Assembly (NCBI RefSeq): GCF_023684385.1
Contig: NZ_JAGSOJ010000003.1
Span: 1-64,000 of the forward strand
Source: Oceanirhabdus seepicola
GTDB lineage: Bacteria; Bacillota; Clostridia; Clostridiales; Clostridiaceae
Reading direction: 5' to 3'
DNA: 64,000 bases
Under the pieces are notes generated by a model, which was not told the origin of the DNA, did not search any database, and saw nothing but the letters and a program-made list of their open reading frames with translations. Made by a program: the position numbers and the translations under genes. Positions 63,576 to 64,000 of this stretch are shown here, one piece after another. Within the stretch, counting starts at the first letter, position 1; the number at the start of each line of letters is the position of its first letter.

Positions 63576-64000
63576 ATGAAAAAGAAAGTAGTAATAGGTA
63601 TGAGTGGTGGAGTCGATAGCTCTGTGGCTGCATATCTTTTAAAAGAAGCAGGGTATGATGTAATCGGAATAATGTTAAAACAGGTTCCAGATGATGAAGA
63701 ATATGGAGATGACTATGGCGGATGTTGTTCATTATCAGCAACAGAGGATGCTAGACGAGTTGCAAATAAACTAGATATTCCATTCTATGTGTTGAATTTT
63801 AAGAGGATTTTTGAAGAGAGGGTAATTGAACCTTTTATTGAGGAATATTGCAGTGGTAGAACACCTAATCCTTGTGTTATGTGTAATTCAAAGGTGAGAT
63901 TTAGTGAGTTTTTGAACAAAGCTCAAACCTTTGGAGCTGAGTATTTAGCAACTGGACACTATGCAAGAGTAGAAAAAGTTGGAGATAGATATTTACTTAA
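63576..64000 (+). CDS. mnmA: tRNA-specific 2-thiouridylase MnmA (partial, C-terminus outside window)
   Basis: The gene begins at ATG 63576 with an AGGTGATTTT ribosome region and runs off the right edge after 141 codons. The ATP-pyrophosphatase loop is GMSGGVDSS (residues 8-16), and the catalytic cysteine region [12 protein letters not shown] lies near 98-109. MnmA adds sulfur to U34 of Lys, Glu and Gln tRNAs with sulfur from IscS, explaining its place after the iscRSU genes. The remainder is not visible. Confidence 0.95.
   Translation, partial: MKKKVVIGMSGGVDSSVAAYLLKEAGYDVIGIMLKQVPDDEEYGDDYGGCCSLSATEDARRVANKLDIPFYVLNFKRIFEERVIEPFIEEYCSGRTPNPCVMCNSKVRFSEFLNKAQTFGAEYLATGHYARVEKVGDRYLL

Overview
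The window is about 64 kb of low-GC, AT-rich bacterial chromosome. Gene style (strong GGAGG-type ribosome binding sites, GTG/TTG starts, tightly overlapping operons) and content (ornithine fermentation, glycyl-radical 4-hydroxyphenylacetate decarboxylation, bactofilin, Gram-positive type IV pili) point to a strictly anaerobic, amino-acid-fermenting member of the Clostridia. I cannot name the genus from sequence alone. No rRNA, tRNA, CRISPR array, phage or insertion sequence was recognised.

Layout. 1-5.3 kb: a MoxR ATPase / DUF58 / DUF4129-like membrane protein operon on the minus strand, preceded by a second, nearly identical moxR that runs off the left edge (tandem duplication). 5.4-6.6 kb: a two-gene ThrE-type threonine/serine exporter. 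6.9-8.2 kb: a sigma-54 enhancer-binding regulator. 8.4-10 kb: a NapH-like membrane iron-sulfur protein and an unknown partner. 10.4-18.5 kb: the complete ornithine oxidative branch (ord, ortA, ortB, oraS, oraE, a MutL/GlmL-like protein, and ornithine racemase), behind a near-consensus -24/-12 promoter with two upstream 16-bp dyads. 18.7-21.8 kb: a sugar-type ABC importer without its own ATPase. 21.9-24.2 kb: an XTP/dITP pyrophosphatase and two paralogous secreted proteins. 24.3-26.8 kb: a queuosine/queuine salvage set (nucleoside hydrolase QueK-like, YhhQ transporter, radical-SAM QueL-like). 27.1-28.8 kb: a SulP transporter. 29.6-49.1 kb: a type IV pilus locus (pilB, pilC, two pilins, pilM, pilN, pilO, three minor pilins including one of 949 residues, pilD) ending in a 2511-residue von Willebrand A/PA14 surface protein. 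49.2-53.1 kb: hpdB-hpdC-hpdA, the p-cresol-forming decarboxylase. 53.4-56.7 kb: an AEC transporter, an Mpv17-like protein, a 46-residue membrane peptide, an M23 peptidase and a bactofilin. 56.7-60 kb: an AraC regulator, two unknown small genes and an NhaC antiporter. 60.1-64 kb: rarA, then iscR-iscS-iscU-mnmA, cut by the right edge.

How it fits together. The cell appears to ferment amino acids. Ornithine is racemised, rearranged by a B12/PLP mutase, oxidised and thiolysed to alanine and acetyl-CoA; tyrosine-derived 4-hydroxyphenylacetate is decarboxylated to p-cresol. The sigma-54 activator encoded just upstream is the obvious candidate to switch on the ornithine operon. Mutase and decarboxylase both depend on radical chemistry and Fe-S supply. 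The pilus locus with its giant terminal adhesin suggests a surface-attached or host/particle-associated life. The least explained and most promising parts are the giant minor pilin and vWA/PA14 protein, the paired dyads of the ornithine promoter, the second -24/-12 promoter in front of the secreted paralogs, and the NapH-partner protein.
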